This document shows, one piece after another, positions 8,243 to 18,008 of a DNA stretch of 64,000 bases. The DNA lies in assembly GCF_000478195.2 (NCBI RefSeq), contig NZ_AUZM01000021.1, positions 1-64,000 on the forward strand. Direction: 5' to 3'. How positions within the stretch are numbered: the first letter of the stretch is position 1; every line of letters starts with the position of its first letter. The position numbers were made by a program, and so were the translations under genes. The notes beneath the pieces are model-generated. The model was not told the DNA's origin. It did no database searches and was given only the letters and a program-made list of their open reading frames with translations. This DNA is from Lyngbya aestuarii BL J (GTDB lineage Bacteria > Cyanobacteriota > Cyanobacteriia > Cyanobacteriales > Microcoleaceae).

Positions 8243-9583
8243 TTAAGCAGACTCAGGTTTGGGTAACGAAGACGGATGAACTAACAACTCCGCCGTTGAT
8301 CGTTTTTCAACCATTTCTTTCGTCACCTGACATCGTTTTACATCCTTGCGAGAGGGTAATTCATACATGACATCAAGCATCAATTCTTCCACAATTCCCC
8401 GCAATGCCCGAGCGCCCGTTTTACGACGAAAGGCTTCTTGGGCGATCGCTTGAATGGCATCTTCTTCAAACTCTAGCTGCACATTATCCATTCGCAGCAA
8501 TTTCTGATATTGTTTAACTAAGGCACTGCGAGGTTCAGTCAGAATCGCCATCAAGGTCTTTTCGTCTAACGGATCTAGAATGGCGACCATCGGAATACGA
8601 CCAATCAACTCTGGAATTAACCCAAATTTCACCAAGTCATCGGGTTCCATTTTCTTCAAGGTTTCAGGCGATTGTTGATCTTTGACTTGTTCCTTTTCAC
8701 CCTGAATAAAGCCCATTGACTTTTTGCCCGTTCTCTGATCGATAATCCGATCTAGCCCGACAAAAGCACCCCCGCAGACAAACAAAATATTACTGGTATC
8801 AATTTGAATACAATCTTGGTAGGGATGCTTACGTCCACCTTGAGGCGGGACATTAGCCACTGTTCCTTCTAACATTTTCAGAAGCGCCTGTTGAACTCCT
8901 TCTCCTGAAACATCCCGTGTAATTGAAGGATTTTCGCTTTTACGGGCGACTTTATCAATTTCGTCAATGTAGACAATTCCTCGTTGGGCTTCTTCGACAT
9001 CAAAATCTGCTACTTGTAACAATCGCAACAGAATATTTTCAACATCTTCGCCCACATATCCCGCTTCTGTTAGCGTGGTTGCATCCGCCACGGCAAATGG
9101 AACTTCCAACATCTTCGCCAGTGTTTCTGCTAACAGCGTCTTCCCGCTTCCGGTAGGGCCAATCAGCAAAATATTAGACTTTTGTAACTCAATATTATCT
9201 TCTGAGGATTGGCGATTTTTCCCTTGAATAAAGCCAAGCCGTTTGTAGTGATTGTAAACGGCGACCGAAAGAACTTTTTTGGCTTCATCCTGACCAATCA
9301 CATGATTATCTAGATGAGCTTTAATTTCTACAGGTTTGGGAACTTGGTTGAGCGCAACTCGACTAGGACGAGGGCGGCGCTTAGGCGGAGGAGCAGCTTG
9401 TGGACGAGCGGGAGGAGGAGAGCTGCTGGGATTGGAGTCGAACAACTCCTCATCTAAAATCTCATTGCATAACTCCACGCATTCATCACAGATATAGACC
9501 CCAGGCCCCGCTATCAACTTCCGAACTTGTTCTTGGGATTTGCCGCAAAAGGAACATTTTAGATGGGAGTCGTACTTAGACAT
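8243..9583 (-). CDS. clpX: ATP-dependent Clp protease ATP-binding subunit ClpX
   Basis: At 446 residues this has normal ClpX length. The N-terminal C4 zinc-binding domain uses Cys10, Cys13, Cys32 and Cys35. A Pro-rich linker (about 52-85) leads to the AAA+ module with Walker A GPTGSGKT at 142-149, the pore loop GYVG, Walker B VYIDEIDK, and the sensor and C-terminal small domain ([10 protein letters not shown]). ClpX unfolds tagged substrates and feeds them to ClpP in the cytoplasm. Its start lies 12 bp after the stop of clpP, so the two are co-transcribed. Confidence 0.97.
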   Translation of the reverse strand: MSKYDSHLKCSFCGKSQEQVRKLIAGPGVYICDECVELCNEILDEELFDSNPSSSPPPARPQAAPPPKRRPRPSRVALNQVPKPVEIKAHLDNHVIGQDEAKKVLSVAVYNHYKRLGFIQGKNRQSSEDNIELQKSNILLIGPTGSGKTLLAETLAKMLEVPFAVADATTLTEAGYVGEDVENILLRLLQVADFDVEEAQRGIVYIDEIDKVARKSENPSITRDVSGEGVQQALLKMLEGTVANVPPQGGRKHPYQDCIQIDTSNILFVCGGAFVGLDRIIDQRTGKKSMGFIQGEKEQVKDQQSPETLKKMEPDDLVKFGLIPELIGRIPMVAILDPLDEKTLMAILTEPRSALVKQYQKLLRMDNVQLEFEEDAIQAIAQEAFRRKTGARALRGIVEELMLDVMYELPSRKDVKRCQVTKEMVEKRSTAELLVHPSSLPKPESA

Positions 9584-9595
9584 AGTTGCCTCGTC

Positions 9596-10312
9596 TTATG
9601 TTGCTGGGACAGATTCTCCAGGAATAGGACGATTCTGTTTAGAGATCACCTGATCTATTAGACCATATTCTTTGGATTCTTCAGCGGACATAAAGAAGTC
9701 CCGTTCAGTGTCCACCTCAATTCGTTCAATCGGTTGGCTTGTATTTTGCGCCAGAATTTCATTAAGAATGCGCTTATGATACAGAATTTCTCGGGCTTGA
9801 ATTTCGATATCTACCGCTTGTCCTTGAGCTCCGCCGAGAGGTTGGTGAATCATCATGCGGGCATTCGGAAGTGACATTCGTTTTCCGGGAGTCCCGGATG
9901 ACAACAAAAATGCTCCCATACTGGCCGCTAAACCATAACAGATTGTCACCACATCAGGACGAACTTGCTGGATAGTGTCATAAATTCCCATTCCGGCGGT
10001 TACCGAACCCCCTGGAGAATTAATGTAAAGTTGAATGTCTTTTTCGGGATCTTCAGCATCTAGAAATAACATCTGGGCGCTGACGGCGTTAGCAATCTCA
10101 TCATCAATTGCGGTTCCCAGAAAAATAATTCTGTCTCTGAGCAACCGGGAGTAAAGATCAAACGCCCGCTCTCCCATACCCGACTGTTCGACGACCATAG
10201 GAATCATTACGTTCGCCGGATTTGTTGAATGGATTTCTTTTTGGCTAACGCTTTGGAGATCACGATTGTTAAAACTCACAACAGGCTGATGAGAAGACTC
10301 AGATGTAATCAT
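9596..10312 (-). CDS. clpP: ATP-dependent Clp protease proteolytic subunit ClpP
   Basis: This is a serine protease subunit of 238 residues. The catalytic triad is visible with the exact family spacing: Ser131 in AASMGA, His156 in MMIHQPLGG and Asp205 in DTERDFF. The N-terminal 35 residues are longer than in most ClpP; an internal ATG at residue 36 ([10 protein letters not shown]) is the start used by many relatives, so the true start is uncertain or the extension is a propeptide. Position between tig and clpX marks it as the cyanobacterial ClpX-partner paralogue (often called clpP2). It forms the barrel protease with ClpX for cytoplasmic protein turnover. Confidence 0.95.
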   Translation of the reverse strand: MITSESSHQPVVSFNNRDLQSVSQKEIHSTNPANVMIPMVVEQSGMGERAFDLYSRLLRDRIIFLGTAIDDEIANAVSAQMLFLDAEDPEKDIQLYINSPGGSVTAGMGIYDTIQQVRPDVVTICYGLAASMGAFLLSSGTPGKRMSLPNARMMIHQPLGGAQGQAVDIEIQAREILYHKRILNEILAQNTSQPIERIEVDTERDFFMSAEESKEYGLIDQVISKQNRPIPGESVPAT

Positions 10313-10707
10313 GGGATAGAGAATAGGTTTTCAACAGTTGATTTTAAATTAACCCCTTGATTTTATTAAGTAGTGCCTTCCGCACGTTGGGCAATTATTG
10401 CATTCAAATGAACTTAATACGATCTATTATGCCTTAACTCAACTCAAACGGCTCAAGATTAACTGAGATTCACCTCTAAAAATTGGGCGGGAGTGGGGAC
10501 TCGTCAGTTTGCTGGTGTTGATTGTTGACTCTGTAGGTTGAAAAACTGAAATGTCACCAGTTGGTGACTCGATCGGGTAAAAAGGCAAAACTCAGACCTG
10601 AGAAGTTTTTTTCTTTCCCCATCTCCCTACCTCCGGTCCCGTTGACAGGGGTAAGGGGATGAGAGATTTTTAATCCTTAAATCAAGTTTGGGAATTAACC
10701 CTCAAAC
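10313..10707. other. Gap between tig and clpP with two hairpin-forming segments
   Basis: This 395-bp interval has no gene. A weak stem (ACTCA/TGAG with T- and A-runs either side) lies at about 10590-10612 and could attenuate transcription from tig into clpP. A second imperfect inverted repeat lies at about 10619-10666 (ATCTCCCTACC facing GGTAAGGGGATGAGAGAT). Its TCTCCC/GGGAGA character resembles the short repeat at 6171. The distance suggests clpP-clpX has its own promoter here. Confidence 0.4.
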
Positions 10708-12135
10708 TTACTCCGAGGTTTCGGAGGTCAAGACTTCGACTTCCACTTCCGAGGTGACTTCTTCGGACATTTCAGTTTCTTCAGACTCCTCAGACTCCTC
10801 AGATGGACTTAAAGAACCTTCTGGAACCAATTCCACTGTGGAATTTTCTTCTAACCAACTATAAGTCTTTTTCTTGAGTAAGTTTTCGTTAACCACTTCA
10901 CGCAAACGGTCAGGGTCAACCTCTTGTCCCTGTAATTGCGCCATTGTTTTGGCTTCTTCTGCCTGGATTTCCTCCTCAGAAACCGTGATCGATTCTTGCT
11001 TGGCAATTTCCTTTAACGCTAAGGACTGCTTTAGCTGTTCAATCGCTTGGGGACGAGAACGCTCTCGCATTTGAGGAATCATTTCTTGGGTAAACAGCCG
11101 CTTAATATCGACACCCATCTGACTTAACTGCATGGCTTGCTGAGTCAGAACTTGATCCACTTCCTCTCGAATCATCGTTTCCGGTAATTCGACTTGCAAA
11201 TTTGCAACAATCGCCTCAATTAAAGCTTTGTTTTTGTTCGCTGTTGTTTGTTCGTCGGCTTCCTCTTGAAATCGCTTTTCTAAAGACTCTCGGAGTTCGG
11301 CTAAGGTTTCAAACTCACTGACTTCTTCAGCAAAGTCATCATCAAGTTCTGGAAGTTCTTTGACCTTAAGTTCATTTAAGGTAATCGTAAACACCGCAGC
11401 CTGTCCGGCTAATTCCTCATTACCATAGTCATCGGGAAAAGTCACTTGAAGTTCCTTCGTTTCGCCGGGGTTCATCCCAATCATTCCCTCTGTAAAACCG
11501 GGAATAAATTGTCCCTCAACTAACTCAACTTGGAAATTTTCCGCGCTTCCTCCGGGAATTTCTTGGGGTTCGCCTGCAACGTTAGTTTCCGTCGCAAATA
11601 CGCCTTTGAAGTCTACAAATGCTACATCACCCGTTTGAGCGGGTCGGTTTTCAACGGGAACTAACGTTGCTAGTTTCGTCTGTTCCTGTTCTAACACTTC
11701 CTCTACGCGAGCTGGATTAAACTTCACTTCTTCGGCTTGCACATTTAAGCCTTTATATTCACCGAGTTGAACTTCAGGGGCAACATCAACCGCCGCTTTA
11801 ATGGTTAAAAGCTGTCCGGGTTCGTACAAGGAAACCAATTCTTCAACATCACCCCGGAGTTCAAAACTCCCAATAGCAGGGATATTTTCCTGTTCAACCG
11901 CCTTGGGTAAGCACTGCTGCATCAAATCATCGAGGGCCGCCGCTTTAATACGACCGATTCCTAAGCGTTGGACGAGAATATGACGCGGTACTTTCCCTTT
12001 GCGGAACCCAGGAATATTGACTGAACGAGCATATTGACGAATCACTTGCTCGTAAGCGTTCTTGGACATTTCCGGAGAGATTTCGATATCTAGCCCAATT
12101 TGGCTAGCGGGGAGTTTTTCCTGGGTAACTTTCAT
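10708..12135 (-). CDS. tig: Trigger factor, ribosome-bound chaperone and peptidyl-prolyl isomerase
   Basis: The 475-residue protein has the three trigger-factor parts. The N-terminal ribosome-binding domain carries the signature GFRKGKVP at 43-50. A FKBP-type isomerase domain spans roughly 165-255 (GDVAFVDFKG to VTFPDDYG). The long helical C-terminal chaperone domain follows, and the protein ends in an acidic Ser/Glu tail (about 435-475), as in other cyanobacteria. It binds ribosomes near the exit tunnel and shields nascent chains. It is first in the tig-clpP-clpX order conserved in cyanobacteria and is divergent from asd. Confidence 0.96.
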   Translation of the reverse strand: MKVTQEKLPASQIGLDIEISPEMSKNAYEQVIRQYARSVNIPGFRKGKVPRHILVQRLGIGRIKAAALDDLMQQCLPKAVEQENIPAIGSFELRGDVEELVSLYEPGQLLTIKAAVDVAPEVQLGEYKGLNVQAEEVKFNPARVEEVLEQEQTKLATLVPVENRPAQTGDVAFVDFKGVFATETNVAGEPQEIPGGSAENFQVELVEGQFIPGFTEGMIGMNPGETKELQVTFPDDYGNEELAGQAAVFTITLNELKVKELPELDDDFAEEVSEFETLAELRESLEKRFQEEADEQTTANKNKALIEAIVANLQVELPETMIREEVDQVLTQQAMQLSQMGVDIKRLFTQEMIPQMRERSRPQAIEQLKQSLALKEIAKQESITVSEEEIQAEEAKTMAQLQGQEVDPDRLREVVNENLLKKKTYSWLEENSTVELVPEGSLSPSEESEESEETEMSEEVTSEVEVEVLTSETSE

Positions 12136-12450
12136 AATCGTGGTATTCTGGAATTCAATAACCCCTCAACACATTTTGACTCTGGGGAACTATAATTTGG
12201 GTTGAGTTAGTCGATAGACTAGATGTGCAATTGTATCTTATCTCGCGATCGCTATGGGTTGTGAGCCGCAATTCACCCCGGTGTTTGATCGCCAAGTGGC
12301 TGACCCAAACTAAGATTCAGACGATGTAACGGGGAGAGGAGAGTTTTAGATACAGAGTCTTATTGTAGATTAACGATTTTGTTTGTTATTAATTTTGTTA
12401 TTGAAATTTCAGGTTTATTTTAGAATTGTCTCTGAGGGAGGGTTCTGAGT
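12136..12450. other. Divergent promoter region between tig and asd
   Basis: About 315 bp separates the divergent starts of tig and asd and must hold both promoters. A HIP1 octamer GCGATCGC occurs at about 12245. I see no RNA gene or clear operator. GAGGGAGG about nine bases before the TTG of asd is its probable ribosome binding site. Confidence 0.6.
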
Positions 12451-13491
12451 TTGTCTAAGTCTTACCGAGTTGCAATTTTAGGAGCAACAGGTGCAGTTGG
12501 AACAGAATTAATACAGTTATTGGAAAGTCGCAGCTTTCCAGTGGCCGAATTAAAACTGTTAGCCTCGGCGCGTTCAGCCGGAAGCCAACTGCTGTTTAAA
12601 GGAGAAAATATTACAGTCGAAGCGGTTGATGAACAGTCATTTAACCAAGTAGACATTGTTCTGGCCTCAGCAGGTGGAGAGACGTCCAAACGATGGGCGG
12701 CAAAAGCCGTAGAAGCTGGTGCTGTCTTCATTGACAACTCCAGCGCCTTTAGAATGGATGCTCAGGTGCCGTTAATCGTACCCGAAGTGAATCCCGAAGC
12801 GGCTGCATCTCACCAAGGGATTATTGCCAACCCCAACTGTACAACCATTTTAATGGCGGTTGCCATTTGGCCTCTTTACCAAGTTCAGCCCATACGCCGG
12901 ATTGTGGTTTCGACCTATCAGTCAGCCAGTGGGGCAGGAGCCAGAGCGATGGAGGAAATGATTACTCAGGCTCAAGCCATTTTACAAGGAAAAACACCCC
13001 CGACGGAAATTTTTCCCTATCCCTTGGCTTTTAACTTATTTCCTCATAATTCACCCTTGGATGAATCGGGATATTGCCAAGAAGAACTCAAAATGGTGAA
13101 TGAAACTCGGAAAATATTTGGCGTGGAAGAGTTGAGAATTTCTGCGACCTGTGTGCGGGTTCCCGTACTTCGCGCTCATTCCGAAGCGATTAACCTAGAG
13201 TTTGATCAACCCTTTGATGTGGCAAAAGCACGAGAAGTCCTTTCTCAAGCACCAGGGGTAGAACTCCGAGAAGACTGGAAGGCAAATTACTTCCCCATGC
13301 CCATTGATGCAACGGGTCGTGATCCGGTCTTAGTCGGTCGCATCCGTCAAGATATTTCTCATCGGTGTGGGTTAGAACTGTGGCTGAGTGGGGATCAAGT
13401 TCGCAAAGGGGCAGCATTAAACGCCGTACAAATTGCTGAGTTATTAGTGGCGAATAATCTTTTACGTTCGTCTCTAGTCGCGAGTCATTAA
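12451..13491 (+). CDS. asd: Aspartate-semialdehyde dehydrogenase
   Basis: The enzyme reduces aspartyl-4-phosphate to aspartate semialdehyde with NADPH, the branch point to lysine, diaminopimelate, threonine and methionine. The 346 residues show the NADP-binding GATGAVG at 11-17, the active-site Cys130 in ANPNCTT, and the downstream RVPVLRAH segment with the catalytic His. The start codon is TTG, supported by GAGGGAGG upstream and by the family N-terminus (YRVAILGATG). dapA follows 153 bp later, so two consecutive lysine-pathway enzymes are adjacent. Confidence 0.96.
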   Translation: MSKSYRVAILGATGAVGTELIQLLESRSFPVAELKLLASARSAGSQLLFKGENITVEAVDEQSFNQVDIVLASAGGETSKRWAAKAVEAGAVFIDNSSAFRMDAQVPLIVPEVNPEAAASHQGIIANPNCTTILMAVAIWPLYQVQPIRRIVVSTYQSASGAGARAMEEMITQAQAILQGKTPPTEIFPYPLAFNLFPHNSPLDESGYCQEELKMVNETRKIFGVEELRISATCVRVPVLRAHSEAINLEFDQPFDVAKAREVLSQAPGVELREDWKANYFPMPIDATGRDPVLVGRIRQDISHRCGLELWLSGDQVRKGAALNAVQIAELLVANNLLRSSLVASH

Positions 13492-13644
13492 TGAGAGTGA
13501 GGTTGGCAGTCGGACAGGACAACACCGCTTGGGAACGTGAGTTGAGTCCATCGTCAATTCAAATAGAGAAGGGATTGGAAAAGATTGAGTCCACACCTGA
13601 TGGCAGGCGATGCGAACAGAAACAGCACAACTGATAGAAGGTAG

Positions 13645-14535
13645 ATGGTGAGTTTTGGAAAGGTGATGACGGCGATGATTACGCCGTTTAAAGAGGATGG
13701 TAGCGTTAACTATGAAGTGGCAGAACAGTTAGCCGCTCATTTGGTTGACAACGGTACAGATACCCTAGTCGTCTGTGGAACAACAGGAGAATCTCCCACA
13801 CTCACTTGGTCAGAGGAGTACGAACTGTTTCAAGTGGTGCAGAAAGCAGTTTCTTCTAAAGCCAAGATTATGGCGGGAACCGGATCAAATTGTACTCGAG
13901 AGGCGATCGAAGCCAGCCAAAAAGCTGCTAAACTAGGATTAGATGGATCGTTGCAAGTGGTTCCCTATTACAATAAACCTCCTCAGGAGGGGTTGTACCA
14001 ACATTTTAAGGCGATCGCCCAAGCCAGCGACGATTTACCCATGATGCTCTATAATGTCCCGGGTCGCACCGGACAGAGCTTACAACCCGAAACGGTCGCT
14101 CGTTTAGCAGAAATCTCTAATATTGTTGCAATCAAAGAAGCCAGCGGCAATTTAGACCAAGTTAGCCAAATTCGACGCTTGACACCTCCAGAATTTAAGA
14201 TCTACTCTGGAGATGACTCTCTAACATTGCCCCTATTGGCAGTGGGCGGTATCGGAGTGGTGAGCGTTGCGAGTCATTTAGTGGGAGATCGATTACAGCA
14301 CATGATCAAGGCGTTTGAAGCGGGTCAAGTGCAAGTCGCCACTGAAACTCACCTACAACTCTTCGGATTATTTAAGGCACTTTTCTTAACGACAAACCCT
14401 ATTGCGATCAAAGCAGCCCTCAAACTGCAAGGCTGGAAAGTTGGTCAGACTCGCCCGCCTCTGTGTGACCCTTCTGCGGTCGTAACCCAACAACTACAGC
14501 AAGTGTTAAGTGAACTTAATTTGCTCAAAGCTTAA
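13645..14535 (+). CDS. dapA: 4-hydroxy-tetrahydrodipicolinate synthase
   Basis: The enzyme condenses pyruvate with aspartate semialdehyde, the first committed step to diaminopimelate and lysine. The 296-residue TIM barrel has GTTGES at 45-50, Tyr136 and Arg141 in LYNVPGRT, and the Schiff-base Lys164 in VAIKEASG, matching the E. coli residues with a constant offset of three. It lies downstream of asd in the same direction and is followed by rnj, an order conserved in cyanobacteria. Confidence 0.97.
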   Translation: MVSFGKVMTAMITPFKEDGSVNYEVAEQLAAHLVDNGTDTLVVCGTTGESPTLTWSEEYELFQVVQKAVSSKAKIMAGTGSNCTREAIEASQKAAKLGLDGSLQVVPYYNKPPQEGLYQHFKAIAQASDDLPMMLYNVPGRTGQSLQPETVARLAEISNIVAIKEASGNLDQVSQIRRLTPPEFKIYSGDDSLTLPLLAVGGIGVVSVASHLVGDRLQHMIKAFEAGQVQVATETHLQLFGLFKALFLTTNPIAIKAALKLQGWKVGQTRPPLCDPSAVVTQQLQQVLSELNLLKA

Positions 14536-14739
14536 AAGCAACAACATGGATAGATCGAGTGTGCGCCCGCAGGTGATGCACCCCTATCTTCCAAAAAGCA
14601 AAGTTTCAGACAACTGAATATTGATGAACATTTAATCGTTAGTGGATCAAAGATTTAGTGATCGAGTTTTCGACTCAGATTAACATTCAGCTATCGAAGT
14701 TCATTGTTAAACAATAAACCTTCACACAAAAAGGAAAAC

Positions 14740-16593
14740 ATGGTTAAAAACGGAACAACACCCATCATTAAAAGTAAAAATTCAGTTCGTAAACCCCTCA
14801 GTAAAAGTGACGGGAATGGCTTAAAAATCATTCCTTTAGGTGGCTTACATGAAATTGGTAAGAATACCTGTGTGTTTGAATATGACGATGAAATTATTCT
14901 CCTCGACGCCGGACTTGCCTTTCCCACAGACGGAATGCACGGCGTTAATATTGTTCTCCCGGATGTCACTTATCTACGGGAAAATCGCCATAAAATCAAA
15001 GGCATGATCGTGACTCATGGTCACGAAGATCATATTGGCGGTATCGCGTTTCACCTCAAACAATTTGATATTCCCGTCATTTACGGCCCGCGACTGGCGA
15101 TGGCATTACTTCAGGGGAAATTAGAAGAAGCGGGCGTTTCGGATCGCACTGAGTTAAGAAGTGTTCGTCCCCGAGAAATTGTGAGACTTGGCAAGAGTTT
15201 CCTGGTCGAATATATCCGCAATACTCATTCAATTGCTGATAGTTTCACCGTAGCCATTAATACCCCGGTCGGTGTCGTCATTCATAGTGGTGACTTTAAA
15301 ATTGATCACACCCCAGTCGATGGAGAACACTTTGATTTTCAACGACTCGCAGAATACGGCGAAAAAGGGGTTCAGTGCTTGTTGAGTGATTCGACCAATG
15401 CAGAAGTTCCGGGATTTACACCCTCAGAAAGTTCAGTTTATCCCAACTTAGATCGGATTTTTTCACAAGCACCTGGACGTATTTTAGTCACCACCTTTGC
15501 CTCTTCAGTCCATCGGCTAAATATTATTTTGGATATTGCCCAAAAACAGGGGCGTTCAGTCGCCGTTGTCGGTCGGTCGATGCTGAATGTAATTGCTCAT
15601 GCCCGAAATTTAGGGTATATAAAATGTCAAGATGATCTGTTTATTCCATTGAATACGTTGCGAGATACACCCGATGATCAGGTGTTAATTCTCACCACCG
15701 GGTCACAAGGAGAACCGCTTTCGGCGATGACTCGTATTGCCAATGGCGCTCACCGACAAATTAGCATTAAGCAAGGTGATACAGTCGTCTTCTCTGCTAA
15801 CCCGATTCCGGGTAATACCATCGCAGTTGTCAATACCATTGATAAGCTGATGATGTTAGGCGCTAACGTGATTTATGGTCGTCATCACGGCATTCATGTT
15901 TCAGGTCATGGCTGTCAGGAAGATCACAAATTAATGCTGGCATTAACTCGTCCAAAATTCTTTGTTCCCGTCCATGGTGAACATCGGATGTTGATTAAAC
16001 ATTCTCAAACTGCTCAAAGTATGGGAATTCCTGCCGAAAATATGATCATCATCGATAATGGGGATGTTGTCGAACTGACCAAAGATTCTATTGGTGTGAT
16101 CGACAGAGTGAAAGCAGGGGTTGAACCTGTTGATTCTTCCCGCACAGGTGTCGTTAAAGATGATGTCATGCAGGAACGGCGTCAACTGGCTGAAGATGGA
16201 GTTGTAACCGTGGCAGTGGCGGTTGACTTGGAAGGTAAGTTAATTTCACAACCGAAGATTCATTTCCGAGGTGTCGTCACCTCTGTAGACCAGACTCTGC
16301 TACAGATGTCAATTAATAAAGCGATTGAATCTACTTTGAATAATCGCTGGTCAGAATTTGTACGGTCTTTTGAGGGTCAAAAAGAAGTAGACTGGGTAGG
16401 GGTAGAAACTCAAGTTGAACGTTCAATTGAGCGATCGCTCAAACGGGAACTTAACAGAAGTAATCCGTTAGTCGTGTTGCTGATGAATACCCCAAATGGG
16501 GATACCTCTGATCATGCTGAACAAGAGGAGAAACCCGCACCCAAAACAACCGGACGGCGACGGACTCGCACTGCGGCTAGAGTGGCGTCTTAA
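14740..16593 (+). CDS. rnj: Ribonuclease J
   Basis: This metallo-beta-lactamase/beta-CASP RNase acts as a 5'-exonuclease and endonuclease in RNA turnover. From the ATG at 14740 (617 residues) the zinc motif is THGHEDHIGG (His93, His95, Asp97, His98), followed by the beta-CASP region (DSTNAEVPG, TTFASSVHRLN) and the late motif SGHGCQEDH. The C-terminus ends in a basic Arg/Thr tail. An in-frame TTG at 14704 would add 12 residues, but AAAGGA lies just before the ATG, so the ATG is preferred. It is third in the asd-dapA-rnj series. Confidence 0.95.
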   Translation: MVKNGTTPIIKSKNSVRKPLSKSDGNGLKIIPLGGLHEIGKNTCVFEYDDEIILLDAGLAFPTDGMHGVNIVLPDVTYLRENRHKIKGMIVTHGHEDHIGGIAFHLKQFDIPVIYGPRLAMALLQGKLEEAGVSDRTELRSVRPREIVRLGKSFLVEYIRNTHSIADSFTVAINTPVGVVIHSGDFKIDHTPVDGEHFDFQRLAEYGEKGVQCLLSDSTNAEVPGFTPSESSVYPNLDRIFSQAPGRILVTTFASSVHRLNIILDIAQKQGRSVAVVGRSMLNVIAHARNLGYIKCQDDLFIPLNTLRDTPDDQVLILTTGSQGEPLSAMTRIANGAHRQISIKQGDTVVFSANPIPGNTIAVVNTIDKLMMLGANVIYGRHHGIHVSGHGCQEDHKLMLALTRPKFFVPVHGEHRMLIKHSQTAQSMGIPAENMIIIDNGDVVELTKDSIGVIDRVKAGVEPVDSSRTGVVKDDVMQERRQLAEDGVVTVAVAVDLEGKLISQPKIHFRGVVTSVDQTLLQMSINKAIESTLNNRWSEFVRSFEGQKEVDWVGVETQVERSIERSLKRELNRSNPLVVLLMNTPNGDTSDHAEQEEKPAPKTTGRRRTRTAARVAS

Positions 16594-16728
16594 AGTGTCG
16601 CTATCACTTCAATACCAAAGGATGGGTTGTTAACTGGCCTATCCTTTACCCTTGACTTTACCCTCGGTGATACTCGAAGTCCGCTAAAGCCCAACAACGA
16701 AGCTAAAAAAGATTTTTGGGGAAAGGGG

Positions 16729-16757
16729 TTGACAATCTCGCGAAAGCTCTGTACTAT
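16729..16757 (+). promoter_or_regulatory. Consensus sigma-70 promoter of the 5S rRNA gene
   Basis: TTGACA at 16729-16734 and TACTAT at 16752-16757 are separated by exactly 17 bases. This is the best-matching promoter I noticed in the window. It lies about 85 bp before the 5S rRNA and just after rnj, giving a leader of about 78 nt. No other gene lies between. Confidence 0.75.
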
Positions 16758-16841
16758 TAGTAATTGTCGAAGGTTACAGAAGAACGCGAAACAAAGCAAC
16801 TTCTGATTAACTCAAAGACATAAGAAAGCATTTTAAAGCTT

Positions 16842-16960
16842 TTTTGGTGTCTATGGCTCGATGGAACCACACCGATCCATCTCGAACTCGGATGTGAAAC
16901 GTTGACACGGCGAAGATACTTGGTGGGTAGCTGCCTGGGAAAATAGCTCGATGCCAGGAT
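16842..16960 (+). rRNA. rrf: 5S ribosomal RNA
   Basis: The sequence has the conserved 5S landmarks: TGGTGTCTATGGC at the 5' side, GGAACCACACCGATCCATC, CGAACTCGG, GTGAAAC, TGGGTAG and a 3' end in AGCTCGATGCCAGGAT that pairs with the 5' end (helix I). The length of about 119 nt is normal; the ends are set by the terminal helix and may be off by one or two bases. No 23S or 16S sequence is next to it, so it is an isolated 5S gene between rnj and nadC. Confidence 0.93.
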
Positions 16961-16966
16961 AAATAT

Positions 16967-17016
16967 AAAACTAGAGCTTCTTATCCAGTGATAAACGGAA
17001 AGAGGCTCTAGTTTTT
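16967..17016 (+). terminator. Rho-independent terminator of the 5S rRNA gene
   Basis: AAAACTAGAGC (16967-16977) and GCTCTAGTTTT (17005-17015) form a perfect 11-bp stem with a 27-base loop and end in a T-run. It starts seven bases after the 5S rRNA, so promoter, gene and terminator make a complete unit. Confidence 0.8.
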
Positions 17017-17045
17017 GATGGATCTGTGTTAATCAATCACAAACC

Positions 17046-17933
17046 ATGAACGCAATTTTACCTCCCCCGATTGTTTTAGACCCGCTCCTACAACAATGGC
17101 TTTGTGAAGATATTGGTCGAGGCGATCGCACCACCGCGAGTCTGTTCTTGCAAAATCATCCGTTGGGAAGCGCTCATTGGGTGGTGAAAGAATCAGGAAT
17201 GGTGGCGGGATTAACAGTAGCGGCGCGAGTTTTTGAACTGTTAGACAGAGAAGTAAAGTTTACACCGATGATTACCGAGGGGCAATGGTGTGAAGCTGGC
17301 CAAATGATCGCCCAACTCAAAGGGCCATTAGAAGCCTTGTTAACTGGGGAACGAGTGGCCTTGAACCTAGCGATGAGGTTAAGTGGAATTGCGACCCTGA
17401 CAAACCGATACGCTGAAGCCATTGCTGACTTACCAACACAACTGGTAGATACCCGTAAAACCACGCCAGGACTGCGACTATTAGAAAAATATGCAACCCA
17501 AGTCGGAGGGGCAAAAAATCATCGTCTAGGACTCGATGATGCCGTGATGATCAAAGATAATCATATCGCAGCGGCCGGAGGAATACAAGCAGCGATCGCC
17601 CAAATTCGAGGAAGTATTCCCTATACTCTCACCATAGAAGTTGAAACAGAAACCCTCGAACAAGTTCAGACGGCATTAGAAAATAAAGCTGATATTATTA
17701 TGCTGGATAATATGCCGCTGAAAATGATGTCTGAGGCGGTGGAGAAAATACGCGCTGAAAATGATCGCATTAAAATCGAAGCCTCGGGCAATATTACCCT
17801 AGAAACCATCCGCAGTGTTGCAGAAATGGGTGTTGACTATATCTCAACAAGCGCCCCAATTACCCGTTCAACTTGGCTAGATTTAAGTATGAAATTGGGC
17901 GCGTGGAGATTGGGGAATGAATTATCCGTTTAG
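17046..17933 (+). CDS. nadC: Nicotinate-nucleotide pyrophosphorylase (quinolinate phosphoribosyltransferase)
   Basis: The enzyme makes nicotinate mononucleotide from quinolinate and PRPP in de novo NAD synthesis. The 295 residues fit the family. Visible motifs include EDIGRGDRTT near the N-terminus, TRKTTPGLR, and KNHRLGLDDAVMIKDNH, the substrate-binding signature. IEVETETLEQV and IMLDNM are the C-terminal barrel strands with the phosphate-binding acids. It starts about 30 bp after the 5S terminator. Confidence 0.96.
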   Translation: MNAILPPPIVLDPLLQQWLCEDIGRGDRTTASLFLQNHPLGSAHWVVKESGMVAGLTVAARVFELLDREVKFTPMITEGQWCEAGQMIAQLKGPLEALLTGERVALNLAMRLSGIATLTNRYAEAIADLPTQLVDTRKTTPGLRLLEKYATQVGGAKNHRLGLDDAVMIKDNHIAAAGGIQAAIAQIRGSIPYTLTIEVETETLEQVQTALENKADIIMLDNMPLKMMSEAVEKIRAENDRIKIEASGNITLETIRSVAEMGVDYISTSAPITRSTWLDLSMKLGAWRLGNELSV

Positions 17934-18008
17934 TCGAACCGTTTAAAGTGAGAAACAGACAATTTATTAACAAGTTGATTAATCATTTCCCCCTTTCTCT
18001 CAACAACT

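Noticed and set aside
16618-16647. Terminator after rnj
   Set aside because: AAAGGAT/ATCCTTT gives only a 7-bp stem with a 17-base loop and no T-run.
12240-17600. HIP1 octamers as regulatory sites
   Set aside because: GCGATCGC is scattered in genes and gaps as a general cyanobacterial motif, so it supports taxonomy but no local function.
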